From assembly GCF_025673445.1 (NCBI RefSeq), contig NZ_JAOVQN010000010.1:102598-166597 (forward strand): a stretch of 64,000 bases of DNA, in the 5' to 3' direction. Both the position numbers and the translations under genes were made by a program. A model generated the notes under the pieces. It ran no database searches, was not told where the DNA came from, and was given only the letters and a program-made list of their open reading frames with translations. Origin of the DNA: Ruegeria_B marisflavi. GTDB taxonomy: Bacteria > Pseudomonadota > Alphaproteobacteria > Rhodobacterales > Rhodobacteraceae. Of the stretch, positions 16,753 through 25,690 are shown piece by piece. The number at the start of each line of letters is the position of its first letter. Within the stretch, counting starts at the first letter, position 1.

Positions 16753-17379
16753 ATGCGGAAATGGTTTGTATGTCTGGGATTGGCTGGGGCTGTTTCCGCC
16801 TGCGGCCTTGAAGCGGGATACCAGGTGGATTCTGGTACGTTCGGCAATGCCACGTTAAACAACGTACAGATGATGAACGGCGAGCGCAGTTATGCGCAGA
16901 CACTGGCCGACCGGTTCGCCCGCGAAGTGCCCACTCAGATCAACTTTGCCTTTGACAGTGCGCAGTTGGATGCAGCAGCACAACAGACCCTTACCCTACA
17001 AGCCGACTGGATCCGCCAGTTTCCCGAGGTCCGATTCCGTGTTTATGGGCACACGGACGCGGTGGGCTCTGCCGGATACAACAAGAGCCTCGGCATGCGC
17101 CGCGCACAGGCGGTCGTGTCATACTTTGCCAGCCAGGGGATCAGCCGATCCCGCCTGGAAGCCGTTGTTTCCTATGGCGAAACACAACCCCTGGTTCAAA
17201 CCAGCGACCGCGAGCGTCGGAACCGGCGCACGGTGACGCAAGTTTCTGGCTTCGTGGACAAGCACCAGAACATTCTCGACGGGAAATACGCCCAGGTTAT
17301 TTACCGCGAATACATCAAGAGCGCTGAACCGAAGACATCGATCAAGATCGAAACAAGCTCTAGCGCGTTCGAACAATAA
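16753..17379 (+). CDS. OmpA-family lipoprotein in the tad locus
   Basis: A 208-residue OmpA/Pal-type peptidoglycan-binding lipoprotein. The lipobox is in GLAGAVSACGLEAG. The OmpA domain (about residues 55-165) has INFAFDSAQLDAAAQQTL, VYGHTDAVGS and RRNRRT. It lies where other tad loci carry cpaD, the secretin pilotin, so it may anchor or guide CpaC at the outer membrane; that is inference. AAAGGA lies 8 bases before the ATG at 16753; an ATG three codons earlier at 16744 is also possible. A C-terminal extension beyond the OmpA domain (about 170-208) has no recognised match. Confidence 0.88.
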   Translation: MRKWFVCLGLAGAVSACGLEAGYQVDSGTFGNATLNNVQMMNGERSYAQTLADRFAREVPTQINFAFDSAQLDAAAQQTLTLQADWIRQFPEVRFRVYGHTDAVGSAGYNKSLGMRRAQAVVSYFASQGISRSRLEAVVSYGETQPLVQTSDRERRNRRTVTQVSGFVDKHQNILDGKYAQVIYREYIKSAEPKTSIKIETSSSAFEQ

Positions 17380-17388
17380 GGTTGAATC

Positions 17389-17502
17389 GGGCGACATCGT
17401 CGCCCCATTCCCTACAATTGGTTCTTTTCGGCCCAAATCTCGCCCAACTTACCCGCGACATTGCTTCCAATAGGTGACGTGCGACCAGAATCCCCGGTCG
17501 CA
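17389..17502 (+). promoter_or_regulatory. Gap with two hairpins before cpaE
   Basis: The 195-base gap between the OmpA-type gene and cpaE holds two short inverted repeats: GGGCGAC with GTCGCCC (17389-17405) and TGCGACC with GGTCGCA (17480-17502). Neither has a strong T-run. They may adjust expression between the outer-membrane genes and the motor genes; this is weakly supported. Confidence 0.35.
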
Positions 17503-17574
17503 TGCGGGAAATGACGGGCCAGATTGCCGAACAACATCTGCGTCTGCCTCCCGCCCCGTAAAGAGGATAAGGCA

Positions 17575-18813
17575 ATGAGCAGCGCAATGCCGCAACCGGA
17601 AACAACACCGATCCTGGCCTGTACGGTCAGCAGAGACGTGCAGAACTTCGACCTTTTGATCGAGGATATGGAAGCCGCGATGGGCGAAAACTGGGGCGAC
17701 CTCGGGTTTGCCGAGGCGTTGGCTTTTTTCGGCCAGCCCGATGCGGAAGCACTGGAATTCATCGCACTCGCAATTGATTCCAGTGACGAAGACAATCTGG
17801 TCCTCATGGGTGAGATCATAACCCAAGCAAAATCCCGCGGGATCAAGGTGATCTTGATCGCCGAAGACGTCACTCCGGCCTCTTTGCACCAACTGCTCCG
17901 CAAAGGCGCAGACGAGTTTGTACCCTACCCGCTTCCCGAAAGGGAACTGCAGTCAGCCATCGACCGGTTGAGTGAACCGGAACCGCAACCCGAGCAAACG
18001 CACCACAGCACGGCCCACCTGAACAAGGGTGCATCCCGCGAAGGGGCTTTGATCGTAGTTCATGGCCTGGCGGGCGGCACCGGTGCAACAACCATGGCCG
18101 TAAACATGGCATGGGAACTCGCCAACATCGGTGGTGAGGAAGCACCGCGTGTATGTCTGATGGATTTCGACATGCAATACGGCTCGGTTTCGACCTATCT
18201 GGATCTGCCCCGCCGGGATGCGGTTTTCGAGATGTTGTCTGAGACCGCCAACATGGACGAAGAGGTGTTCGGTCAGGCACTTTTGAGTTTCGAAAACAAG
18301 CTTCAAGTTCTGACGGCTCCGTCGGACATGGTACCACTAGACATCATCACACCCGAGGACATCTCGCGCGTCATCGAAATGGCGCGGGCGCATTTTGACT
18401 ATGTTGTTGTGGACATGCCCAAGACACTGGTTCAGTGGTCGGAAACAGTGCTTCAAGCCGCACATGTGTATTTTGCTATGATCGAACTGGACATGCGGTC
18501 GGCCCAGAATGCGCTTCGGATGAAGCGCGCGCTTCAGTCCGAAGACCTGCCGTTCAACAAGCTTCGCTTTGCGCTGAACAAGGCACCCAAGTTCACCGAC
18601 CTGAGCGGCAAGAGCCGGGTTAAGCGGATGGGCGAATCCCTGGGGATTTCCATCGACCTGCAACTGCCAGACGGTGGCAAGCAGGTCACCCAAGGTGCGG
18701 ATCATGGGCTGCCTCTGGCGTCCTCGGCGCCGAAGAATCCGTTGCGCCGGGAAATTGCCAAACTCGCTCAGTCACTGCACGAACTTGGCCGTAACGACGC
18801 AAAAGCAGCCTAA
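17575..18813 (+). CDS. cpaE: Tad pilus localisation ATPase CpaE (TadZ)
   Basis: CpaE is a ParA/MinD-like protein that places the Tad machine in the cell. The 412-residue protein has an N-terminal receiver-like domain (about 10-130) and a C-terminal P-loop domain. The P-loop is GLAGGTGATTMAVNMA, which lacks the usual signature lysine of the deviant Walker A motif, as other CpaE proteins also do. DFDMQYGSVSTYLDL and VVVDMPKTLVQW mark switch regions. The ATG at 17575 has AGAGGATAAGG before it. cpaF follows after 24 bases. Confidence 0.95.
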   Translation: MSSAMPQPETTPILACTVSRDVQNFDLLIEDMEAAMGENWGDLGFAEALAFFGQPDAEALEFIALAIDSSDEDNLVLMGEIITQAKSRGIKVILIAEDVTPASLHQLLRKGADEFVPYPLPERELQSAIDRLSEPEPQPEQTHHSTAHLNKGASREGALIVVHGLAGGTGATTMAVNMAWELANIGGEEAPRVCLMDFDMQYGSVSTYLDLPRRDAVFEMLSETANMDEEVFGQALLSFENKLQVLTAPSDMVPLDIITPEDISRVIEMARAHFDYVVVDMPKTLVQWSETVLQAAHVYFAMIELDMRSAQNALRMKRALQSEDLPFNKLRFALNKAPKFTDLSGKSRVKRMGESLGISIDLQLPDGGKQVTQGADHGLPLASSAPKNPLRREIAKLAQSLHELGRNDAKAA

Positions 18814-18837
18814 ACACCATAGACGAGGGGGTCGAAC

Positions 18838-20277
18838 GTGTTTTCAAGATACAGGAAAGCCGACAAGGCAGAGCCAGTCGCTGCATTAGCTGCGCCGAAA
18901 CAAGATTTGCAGGCAGCGAAATCCGACGTCAAACAGTCCGCCAGCCTTCGCAAACCCGCGCAGAAGTCGGCAGCCGAAGCGCTCCCCATGGATCGAGAGC
19001 GCAAGCGCAAGGAGCGGATGAGCGAGATCAAGATCGAGCTACACCGCGATCTGCTTGAAAACCTAAACCTTGCGGCGCTGGAGCACGCGTCTGAGGCGGA
19101 ACTTCGGTCCGAGATTACCTCGATCACCAGCGAGATGCTTGAAACAAAGGGCATCGTGTTGAATCGCGAGGACCGCGCGCAACTCAACAAAGAGCTGTAT
19201 GACGAGGTAACCGGGCTGGGCCCCTTGGAAACCCTGCTACAGGATGAAACGGTAAACGATATCCTAGTGAACGGACCGCGCCAGATCTTTGTCGAGCGGG
19301 CGGGCAAGCTGCAACTGACTGACATCACGTTCAAAGATGAACGGCATCTGCTGCGTATCATCGACAAGATCGTGTCCGCTGTGGGTCGTCGGGTCGATGA
19401 ATCAAACCCCTATGTCGACGCCCGCCTTGCCGATGGCTCACGTTTCAACGCGATGGTGCCGCCGATTGCGGTCGACGGTTCGCTGGTGTCGATCCGAAAG
19501 TTCAAAAAGGACAAGCTGGGCATAGACGATTTGGTCAAGTTCGGTGCCTTTACCGAAGAGATGGCGGCCTATCTTCAAGCCGCCGTCGCCACCCGGCTGA
19601 ACGTCATCGTGTCGGGCGGTACTGGTTCGGGCAAGACCACCACGCTGAACGCGCTGTCCAGTTTCATCGACAATTCCGAACGTATCCTGACAATCGAGGA
19701 TACCGCGGAACTCCAGCTGCAACAGACCCATGTAGGCCGGATGGAAAGCCGCCCGCCAAACGTCGAAGGCAAGGGCGAGGTTTCTCCGCGGGACTGTCTG
19801 AAGAACGCGCTGCGGATGCGCCCCGACCGCATCATCGTTGGCGAAACGCGCGGCGAGGAAGTCATCGACATGTTGCAGGCCATGAACACTGGCCATGACG
19901 GTTCGATGACGACGATCCACGCCAACTCTGCCCGCGATGGTGTCAGCCGTCTGGAAAACATGATCGCTATGGCCGGGATTGAAATGCCGATCAAGGCCGT
20001 GCGCAGCCAGATTTCAAGCGCCGTCAACCTGATTGTCCAGGCTAGTCGCCTTCAAGACGGTAGCCGCCGTATGACCTCGATCACCGAGATCACCGGGATG
20101 GAGGGCGACGTCATCTCAATGCAGGAAATCTTCCGTTATCAGCGGGTGGGACTGACTCCTGATAACAAGATCATCGGCCATTTCACCGCCACCGGTGTGC
20201 GCAGCCATTTCTCGGAGCGGTTTCGCATGTGGGGCTACGACCTGCCGGCTTCGATCTACGAACCGACCACCATGTAA
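18838..20277 (+). CDS. cpaF: Tad pilus assembly ATPase CpaF (TadA)
   Basis: CpaF is the type II/IV secretion hexameric ATPase that powers Flp pilus assembly (and, in some bacteria, retraction) at the cytoplasmic face. The 479-residue protein has Walker A VSGGTGSGKTTTLNAL at about residues 258-273, Asp box LTIEDTAELQLQQ, Walker B with RIIVGETRGEE, and the His box GSMTTIHANSARD. The start is GTG with GAGGGGG 6 bases before. The N-terminal 55 residues are charged and poorly conserved. tadB follows after 11 bases. Confidence 0.97.
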   Translation: MFSRYRKADKAEPVAALAAPKQDLQAAKSDVKQSASLRKPAQKSAAEALPMDRERKRKERMSEIKIELHRDLLENLNLAALEHASEAELRSEITSITSEMLETKGIVLNREDRAQLNKELYDEVTGLGPLETLLQDETVNDILVNGPRQIFVERAGKLQLTDITFKDERHLLRIIDKIVSAVGRRVDESNPYVDARLADGSRFNAMVPPIAVDGSLVSIRKFKKDKLGIDDLVKFGAFTEEMAAYLQAAVATRLNVIVSGGTGSGKTTTLNALSSFIDNSERILTIEDTAELQLQQTHVGRMESRPPNVEGKGEVSPRDCLKNALRMRPDRIIVGETRGEEVIDMLQAMNTGHDGSMTTIHANSARDGVSRLENMIAMAGIEMPIKAVRSQISSAVNLIVQASRLQDGSRRMTSITEITGMEGDVISMQEIFRYQRVGLTPDNKIIGHFTATGVRSHFSERFRMWGYDLPASIYEPTTM

Positions 20278-20288
20278 GGAACCAGTCT

Positions 20289-21257
20289 ATGGAACTGAGC
20301 GCCGAACCAATTATCTACGGCCTGATCTTTGTCGGGGTCCTTGTACTGGTCGAAGGCCTGTACCTGGTGGCCTTTGGCAAATCTATCAGCCTGAACAGCC
20401 GGGTGAACCGCCGGCTAGAAATGCTCGACAAGGGCGCCGGTCGCGAACAGGTGCTGGAGCAACTCCGCAAGGAGATGCAACAACACATGAAATCGCAGTC
20501 CATCCCGCTGTATTCCCTGTTGGCGGAAAAGGCACAGAAGGCAGCGATCGCCTTCACCCCGCGGCAATTGATCATGATTATGGTTCTTTTAGCCTGTATC
20601 GCCTTTGTCGGGCTCAGCGTCGGCACCCAGACCGAGGTCAAGATCCGCGCCGCCATCTCGGTCGCGATCGGGATCGGGGCGGTCTACATCTGGGTCAATC
20701 ACAAGGCCAATAAACGCCTTAGCATGATCGAAGAACAGCTGCCCGACGCAGTGGAACTGATGGTGCGCTCCTTGCGTGTCGGCCACCCGTTCGTCTCGGC
20801 TATCCAGATCGTTGCCAAGGAATCGGAAGACCCAATTGCAACCGAATTCGGCATCATCGCGGACGAATCCGCCTATGGTCGCGAGATCGGCGAGGCACTC
20901 AAGGAGATGGCCGAACGCCTGGACATGCAGGATCTCCGCTTCCTCTCGGTCGCGGTCACCATCCAACAGCAGTCGGGCGGAAACCTAGCGGAGGTTCTGG
21001 CGGGTCTGGCCAAGGTGATCCGCGCCCGTTTTCGCCTGTTCCGCAGGGTCAAGGCCATCACGGCCGAAGCGAAATGGTCTGGCAAGTTCCTGTCCGCCTT
21101 TCCTCTGGTCGCACTCATGGTAATCCTGATCAACGACCCCGGCTATTATGACGGCGTGCAGGATCACGAACTGTTCATCCCTGCCTGTTTTGTCGTGGGC
21201 ATCCTGCTAACCGCGAACCTGTTTGTCATGCGCATGCTGACCAACATCAAGGTGTGA
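20289..21257 (+). CDS. tadB: Tad inner-membrane platform protein TadB
   Basis: TadB is one of two type II secretion F-domain proteins forming the inner-membrane platform on which CpaF works. The 322-residue protein has an N-terminal membrane helix (IIYGLIFVGVLVLVEGLYLV), two helices near residues 95-135, a cytoplasmic F domain containing LPDAVELMVRSLRVGHPF and QQQSGGNLAEVLAGLAKVI, and two C-terminal helices. The chosen ATG has AAGGA 9 bases before; a longer upstream frame overlaps cpaF and is rejected. Confidence 0.95.
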   Translation: MELSAEPIIYGLIFVGVLVLVEGLYLVAFGKSISLNSRVNRRLEMLDKGAGREQVLEQLRKEMQQHMKSQSIPLYSLLAEKAQKAAIAFTPRQLIMIMVLLACIAFVGLSVGTQTEVKIRAAISVAIGIGAVYIWVNHKANKRLSMIEEQLPDAVELMVRSLRVGHPFVSAIQIVAKESEDPIATEFGIIADESAYGREIGEALKEMAERLDMQDLRFLSVAVTIQQQSGGNLAEVLAGLAKVIRARFRLFRRVKAITAEAKWSGKFLSAFPLVALMVILINDPGYYDGVQDHELFIPACFVVGILLTANLFVMRMLTNIKV

Positions 21258-21267
21258 GGAGATCGAC

Positions 21268-22248
21268 ATGGAATTGCTGAATACAGTGAACGATTTCATC
21301 ACCGCCAATCTGGGTGAATTTGGACCCCTCATCGTGGTGGGCGGACTTGGTCTATTTATGATCCTGCTTACGATCCCGCTGATGCTCAACCAGCCCGAAG
21401 ATCCGCTGAAGAAGCTAAAGCGGGATCAAAATCCGAAAACGCCGCAGAAATCGAAAAAGGAGCAGCTGCGCCAAGCCGGCCGCAACGAGCAGCTTCAACG
21501 TTTCGCAACCTTTCTTGAGCCGCAGGACGCCGACCAGTTGTCGGCTATGCAACTGAAACTGCGGCAGGCAGGCTACCAATCCAAGGATGCGGTCCGCTTC
21601 TTCCATTTCGCCCAAATGGCGCTTGGACTGGTCGGGTTGCTTCTGGGTGTCATTTACGTGACTATCATCAACGGCGAGCAGAACTATGACGGTCAAGCGA
21701 TGCTGATCCGCGTTCTCGGACCCGGCGCCGTTGGATATTTTCTGCCCAAGTACTGGATTACCCGCCGGGTCGATACCCGTAAGGAGAACATTACACGCGC
21801 CTTCCCGGACGCGCTGGACATGATGCTGGTCTGTGTCGAAGCCGGCCAGTCCCTTGACCAGTCGATCGTTCGTGTTGCGCGCGAGTTGCGTGCGTCCTAC
21901 CCCGACCTGGCCGACGAATTCGAAATCGTCGCCTATGAGATGAAAGCAGGCAAGGAAAAGGACAAGGTGCTGCGCGACATGGGGACCCGATGCGGCGTGA
22001 TCGACGTGTCCTCTTTCGTCACCGTGATGATCCAGTCATCCCAATTCGGTACCTCTATCGCCGAGGCATTGCGCGTCTATGCCGGAGAAATGCGGGACAA
22101 GCGCGTCATGCGCGCCGAAGAGGCCGCAAACAAGTTGCCAACGAAAATGACACTCGCCACAATGATGCTGACCGTGCCGCCCTTGCTGATCATCCTTGTC
22201 GGCCCGTCGGCAAAAGGTATCATGGATCTGGGTAACATGAGCAAATGA
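21268..22248 (+). CDS. tadC: Tad inner-membrane platform protein TadC
   Basis: Second F-domain platform protein of the Tad machine, expected to pair with TadB. The 326-residue protein has a membrane helix near residues 18-38, two central helices (about 112-155), the F-domain segment FPDALDMMLVCVEAGQSLDQ and QSSQFGTSIAEALRVYAGEM, and a C-terminal helix. GAGGAG precedes the ATG, and it starts 10 bases after tadB. Confidence 0.95.
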   Translation: MELLNTVNDFITANLGEFGPLIVVGGLGLFMILLTIPLMLNQPEDPLKKLKRDQNPKTPQKSKKEQLRQAGRNEQLQRFATFLEPQDADQLSAMQLKLRQAGYQSKDAVRFFHFAQMALGLVGLLLGVIYVTIINGEQNYDGQAMLIRVLGPGAVGYFLPKYWITRRVDTRKENITRAFPDALDMMLVCVEAGQSLDQSIVRVARELRASYPDLADEFEIVAYEMKAGKEKDKVLRDMGTRCGVIDVSSFVTVMIQSSQFGTSIAEALRVYAGEMRDKRVMRAEEAANKLPTKMTLATMMLTVPPLLIILVGPSAKGIMDLGNMSK

Positions 22249-22252
22249 CAAG

Positions 22253-22843
22253 ATGAAACAACAGGGTGGGCAACCAGCCACACCGAAATTGTTCAAAACT
22301 ATGGCCATCGTCGCGGCAGTGACGGTGGCCAGTTGCACGAAGGATGATGCAACGGCACTGCCCGACACCCCCTTTCCACCAGGTGTCGACCATCGAAAGG
22401 AGGCGGTCAGCGGCGTAGAAGTAGGGCAGCGACTGATGGCGGCGGGTGAATATGAACTTGCCTTGGACAGCTTCACACGCGCCGCGCTGGACGAAGGAAT
22501 GACACCCGAGATCTTGACCGGGATCGGCACGGCAAATCTGGGCCTGGGACGCTTTGGGCAAGCAGAACCGATGTTGCGCCGCGCTGTTGACGATGCGCCA
22601 GACTGGCCGGAAGCTTGGAACAACCTTGGCGTGCTCCTGATGGAAAAAGGCGAACTGGCCGAAGCAAAGCAGGTTTTTCAAAAAGCCTATGCGCTCGACA
22701 ATGGCGAAAGTGACTCAATCCGGGACAATTTGCGGATAGCGCTCGCAAAATCGGAAAATGTTGTTAATAATGAGCAACTACAAGAAGAATATAAATTGGT
22801 GCAGCGGGGACAAGGAGACTTTGTGATCCGCAAGACACCTTAA
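22253..22843 (+). CDS. tadD: TPR lipoprotein of the tad locus (TadD-like, copy 1)
   Basis: A 196-residue probable lipoprotein with a lipobox in AVTVASCTKDD and about three tetratricopeptide repeats between residues 60 and 165 (for example LDSFTRAALDEG and AEPMLRRAVDDAPDWPEAW). TadD proteins are outer-membrane lipoproteins required for Flp pilus assembly, probably as secretin-associated scaffolds. It begins 4 bases after tadC and is followed 30 bases later by a second, different TPR lipoprotein. The symbol is assigned from position and domain type, not from high identity. Confidence 0.82.
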   Translation: MKQQGGQPATPKLFKTMAIVAAVTVASCTKDDATALPDTPFPPGVDHRKEAVSGVEVGQRLMAAGEYELALDSFTRAALDEGMTPEILTGIGTANLGLGRFGQAEPMLRRAVDDAPDWPEAWNNLGVLLMEKGELAEAKQVFQKAYALDNGESDSIRDNLRIALAKSENVVNNEQLQEEYKLVQRGQGDFVIRKTP

Positions 22844-22873
22844 CGAGGGCAAGAGCAGCAAAAGGACGCAAAA

Positions 22874-23722
22874 ATGCGCCACCTTATCCTGATTCCGGTT
22901 ATGCTGGCAGGCAGTCTGACAGTTTCAGCATGTTCAGAAAATGCTGAAGAAACAGTCGACCGAGCATTCCAGGACGTCAACGTCGTGGATGAAACCAATT
23001 TGAACGATGTGATGCTGACGGTCGCGGACCCTAACGAGGCCGTCGACTACTTTCAGCGCGCTTTGGAGGGCAACGCTGACCGCATCGACCTGCAACGCGG
23101 ATTGGCCAAGTCCCTGACGCGAGCTCATCGCAATACAGAAGCCGTGGCCGTCTGGGGCAAGGTCGTTAAGATGGACGGCACCATTCCAGACGACTCGATC
23201 GACTATGCCGACGCCCTGATCCGCAACAACGAGTGGGAGCGCGCCGAGCAAATTTTGGATTCCGTGCCGCCCACGCACGAAACTTTCAACCGCTACCGGC
23301 TGGAAGCGATGGTCGCGGATTCTAATCGCGAGTGGAAAAACGCCGACACCTTCTACGAGACAGCTGTCGGCCTGACGACGCGGCCTGCCGGTGTCATGAA
23401 CAACTGGGGATACTCCAAGCTGACGCGCGGCGACTTCGCCGAGGCCGAGCGCCTTTTCGGTGAAGCCCTTCGCCAGGATAGTAGCCTTTTTACCGCAAAG
23501 AACAATCTGGTTCTGGCCCGGAGCGCCCAGCGCAACTATACGCTGCCGGTGGTACCGATGACCCAAACCGAGCGGGCGCAATTGTTGCACACGATGGCAC
23601 TTTCCGCGGTCAAACAGGGTGACATCACAACAGGAAAATCCTTGCTTCGCGAGGCGATAGACACCCATCCCCAGCATTTCGAGGATGCGGTGCGTTCCTT
23701 GCGTGCGCTTGAAATCGGCTGA
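22874..23722 (+). CDS. TPR lipoprotein of the tad locus (TadD-like, copy 2)
   Basis: A 282-residue lipoprotein with signal and lipobox MLAGSLTVSACSEN. TPR units cover most of the protein: AVDYFQRALEGNADRIDLQR, YADALIRNNEWERAEQIL, WGYSKLTRGDFAEAERLF, and a C-terminal helical pair. It is a second outer-membrane TPR scaffold in this locus, clearly diverged from the preceding one. The prepilin peptidase gene starts 4 bases after its stop, so the three genes form one translation block. Confidence 0.88.
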   Translation: MRHLILIPVMLAGSLTVSACSENAEETVDRAFQDVNVVDETNLNDVMLTVADPNEAVDYFQRALEGNADRIDLQRGLAKSLTRAHRNTEAVAVWGKVVKMDGTIPDDSIDYADALIRNNEWERAEQILDSVPPTHETFNRYRLEAMVADSNREWKNADTFYETAVGLTTRPAGVMNNWGYSKLTRGDFAEAERLFGEALRQDSSLFTAKNNLVLARSAQRNYTLPVVPMTQTERAQLLHTMALSAVKQGDITTGKSLLREAIDTHPQHFEDAVRSLRALEIG

Positions 23723-23726
23723 TCCG

Positions 23727-24272
23727 ATGGTCATCCCCGCCCAGGCGGCGGTTTGGTTTGTACCTTTTGTACTGCCGATCTGCCTCTATGTTGCCTATAC
23801 AGACCTGCGAGAGATGAAGATCCGCAACCATGCCGTTGTCACATTGGCTGCGGTTTTCGTCTTTGTTGGCCTGATTGCCTATGCACCGTTCACCAGCGAG
23901 TGGGTCTCGGGTCGCATAGGCCCGATCCCGCTGGCATTGCCGACCTATGTCTGGCAACTTTTGCACCTGCCTGTGGTGTTGCTGATTGGCATATTGCTGA
24001 ATGCCGCCGGGGCGCTGGGGGCCGGCGACGCAAAGTTTGCCGCGGCCGCAGCGCCTTTTGTATGGACAGGCGACCTGACGCTCGCGACAGGCTTGCTTAC
24101 TGCTGGTTTGCTTGGAGCCTTCGTCACCCACCGCATTGCCAAACATTCACCATTGCGGCGGATCGCGCCCAACTGGAAAAGCTGGGATACAGGCAAAAAA
24201 TTCCCGATGGGCTTGGCTTTGGGCGGAAGCCTAGCGGCCTATCTCGTGCTTGGTGTAATCCACGGAACCTAA
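23727..24272 (+). CDS. cpaA: Prepilin peptidase CpaA (TadV)
   Basis: Aspartic inner-membrane peptidase that cuts the Flp prepilin leader. The 181-residue protein has about six hydrophobic segments and both catalytic aspartates: YTDLREMKIRNH near residue 24 and the GxGD motif in ALGAGDAKFAAAAA near residue 100. It is the short form without a methyltransferase domain, as is normal for the Tad type. The start is taken at 23727, 4 bases after the TPR gene; a longer frame overlapping that gene is rejected. Confidence 0.94.
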   Translation: MVIPAQAAVWFVPFVLPICLYVAYTDLREMKIRNHAVVTLAAVFVFVGLIAYAPFTSEWVSGRIGPIPLALPTYVWQLLHLPVVLLIGILLNAAGALGAGDAKFAAAAAPFVWTGDLTLATGLLTAGLLGAFVTHRIAKHSPLRRIAPNWKSWDTGKKFPMGLALGGSLAAYLVLGVIHGT

Positions 24273-24382
24273 GTGCATAACCTGCCCTTTGCCCGCCCTT
24301 GTGCTGCCACATTGATCAGACAATCTGATTGTCGAAGTGATCGCTTCACTGACCAGCCATGGAAATTCTTCAGGTCTCGACT

Positions 24383-25690
24383 ATGAACATGCAGCCTACC
24401 GCCGTTCTGGCGCCTCCCGCTCCGAAACGGATGTCAGAAATGCAACTCCCCATCGTCATGATGCGGGACATTCTGCTCAAGACGATCTTTCGTAAGACCG
24501 TCGAAAACGTATCAGAAATCTCCGAGGCCATCTGCCTACCGGTTACAGTGACACAAGAACTCGTCGATATGGCCCGATCACAAAAGCTGCTCGAGGCAAC
24601 GGGCACGCTCAATGCCAACAATGGCAACGAGATGGGCTATCAATTGACTGATGCCGGTAAAGCTCGGGCGCTCGACGCCCTCAGCCAATCGGAGTACTTC
24701 GGCGCCATGCCGGTACCGCTTGAACTCTACCGAGAACAGGTCAAACGCCAATCTATTCGCAACATCCAGGTCACCCGCGACCAACTGGTCAAGGCCATGG
24801 GGCACCTGGTGCTGCCCGACAGCCTGCTAGGTCATCTCGGCCCCGCAGTCAGCGCGGGTCGCTCGATTCTGATGTATGGGCCGCCGGGGAACGGTAAATC
24901 CTCGATCTCCAATGGCATCCGCGACGCATTGGGTGACAATGTCTATGTGCCCCGCGCCATCGAATACTCCGGGCAGGTCATTACCGTTTATGACCCGATC
25001 GTGCACACTGCCATCGAACAAGAACCCGACGACCCGACCCAACTGCGCCGCCGGGCCCGGTTCGACAGCCGGTATGTGATGTGCGAGCGCCCCACCGTGA
25101 TTACCGGGGGCGAGTTGTCGCTGTCGATGCTCGATCTTGTCTACAATCCCACCGCACGCACCTATCAGGCGCCCTTGCAGTTGAAATCCACCGGCGGCAT
25201 CTTCATCATCGACGACCTTGGCCGCCAGGCCGAGCCGCCACAGGCGATCATCAACCGCTGGATCGTGCCGCTGGAAGAGGGCAAGGACATTCTGGGCCTG
25301 CAATCGGGCGAGAAATTCGAGGTGCCGTTCGATACGCTGGTGATCTTCTCGACCAACTTTCACCCCAACGAGATCTTTGACCAGGCAGCGCTGCGCCGGA
25401 TCTTCTTCAAGATCAAGATCGACGGCCCGAACCAGGAAAACTTCCTGAAAATCTTCGCCATGGTCGCCCGCAAGAAGGGCGTGCCGCTGGATGAAAAGGC
25501 GCTGGTGCATCTGCTCAAGGCCAAATACCCGACCATCGACAACATCTATGCCAACTATCAGCCGGTCTTCCTGATCGACCAGATGATCGCCATCTGCGAG
25601 TTCGAGGGCATCCCCTATCAGATGAGCCCCGACCTGATCGACCGCGCCTGGGCCAACATGTTCGTCAAGGACGAGAAGATCGTGAAATGA
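24383..25690 (+). CDS. AAA ATPase linked to the tad locus
   Basis: A 435-residue protein with an N-terminal helical, winged-helix-like region (about 25-110) and an AAA core. Walker A is MYGPPGNGKSSI (residues 164-175), Walker B is GIFIIDDLGRQ (about 272-282), and sensor-type segments are VIFSTNFHP and AALRRIFFKI. No membrane helix or peptidase motif is seen. I recognise it as a protein often found at the end of roseobacter tad loci, but its substrate is unknown. The start has AGG 8 bases before; an ATG eight codons earlier (24359) has no ribosome site. Its stop overlaps the next gene (ATGA). Confidence 0.82.
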   Translation: MNMQPTAVLAPPAPKRMSEMQLPIVMMRDILLKTIFRKTVENVSEISEAICLPVTVTQELVDMARSQKLLEATGTLNANNGNEMGYQLTDAGKARALDALSQSEYFGAMPVPLELYREQVKRQSIRNIQVTRDQLVKAMGHLVLPDSLLGHLGPAVSAGRSILMYGPPGNGKSSISNGIRDALGDNVYVPRAIEYSGQVITVYDPIVHTAIEQEPDDPTQLRRRARFDSRYVMCERPTVITGGELSLSMLDLVYNPTARTYQAPLQLKSTGGIFIIDDLGRQAEPPQAIINRWIVPLEEGKDILGLQSGEKFEVPFDTLVIFSTNFHPNEIFDQAALRRIFFKIKIDGPNQENFLKIFAMVARKKGVPLDEKALVHLLKAKYPTIDNIYANYQPVFLIDQMIAICEFEGIPYQMSPDLIDRAWANMFVKDEKIVK

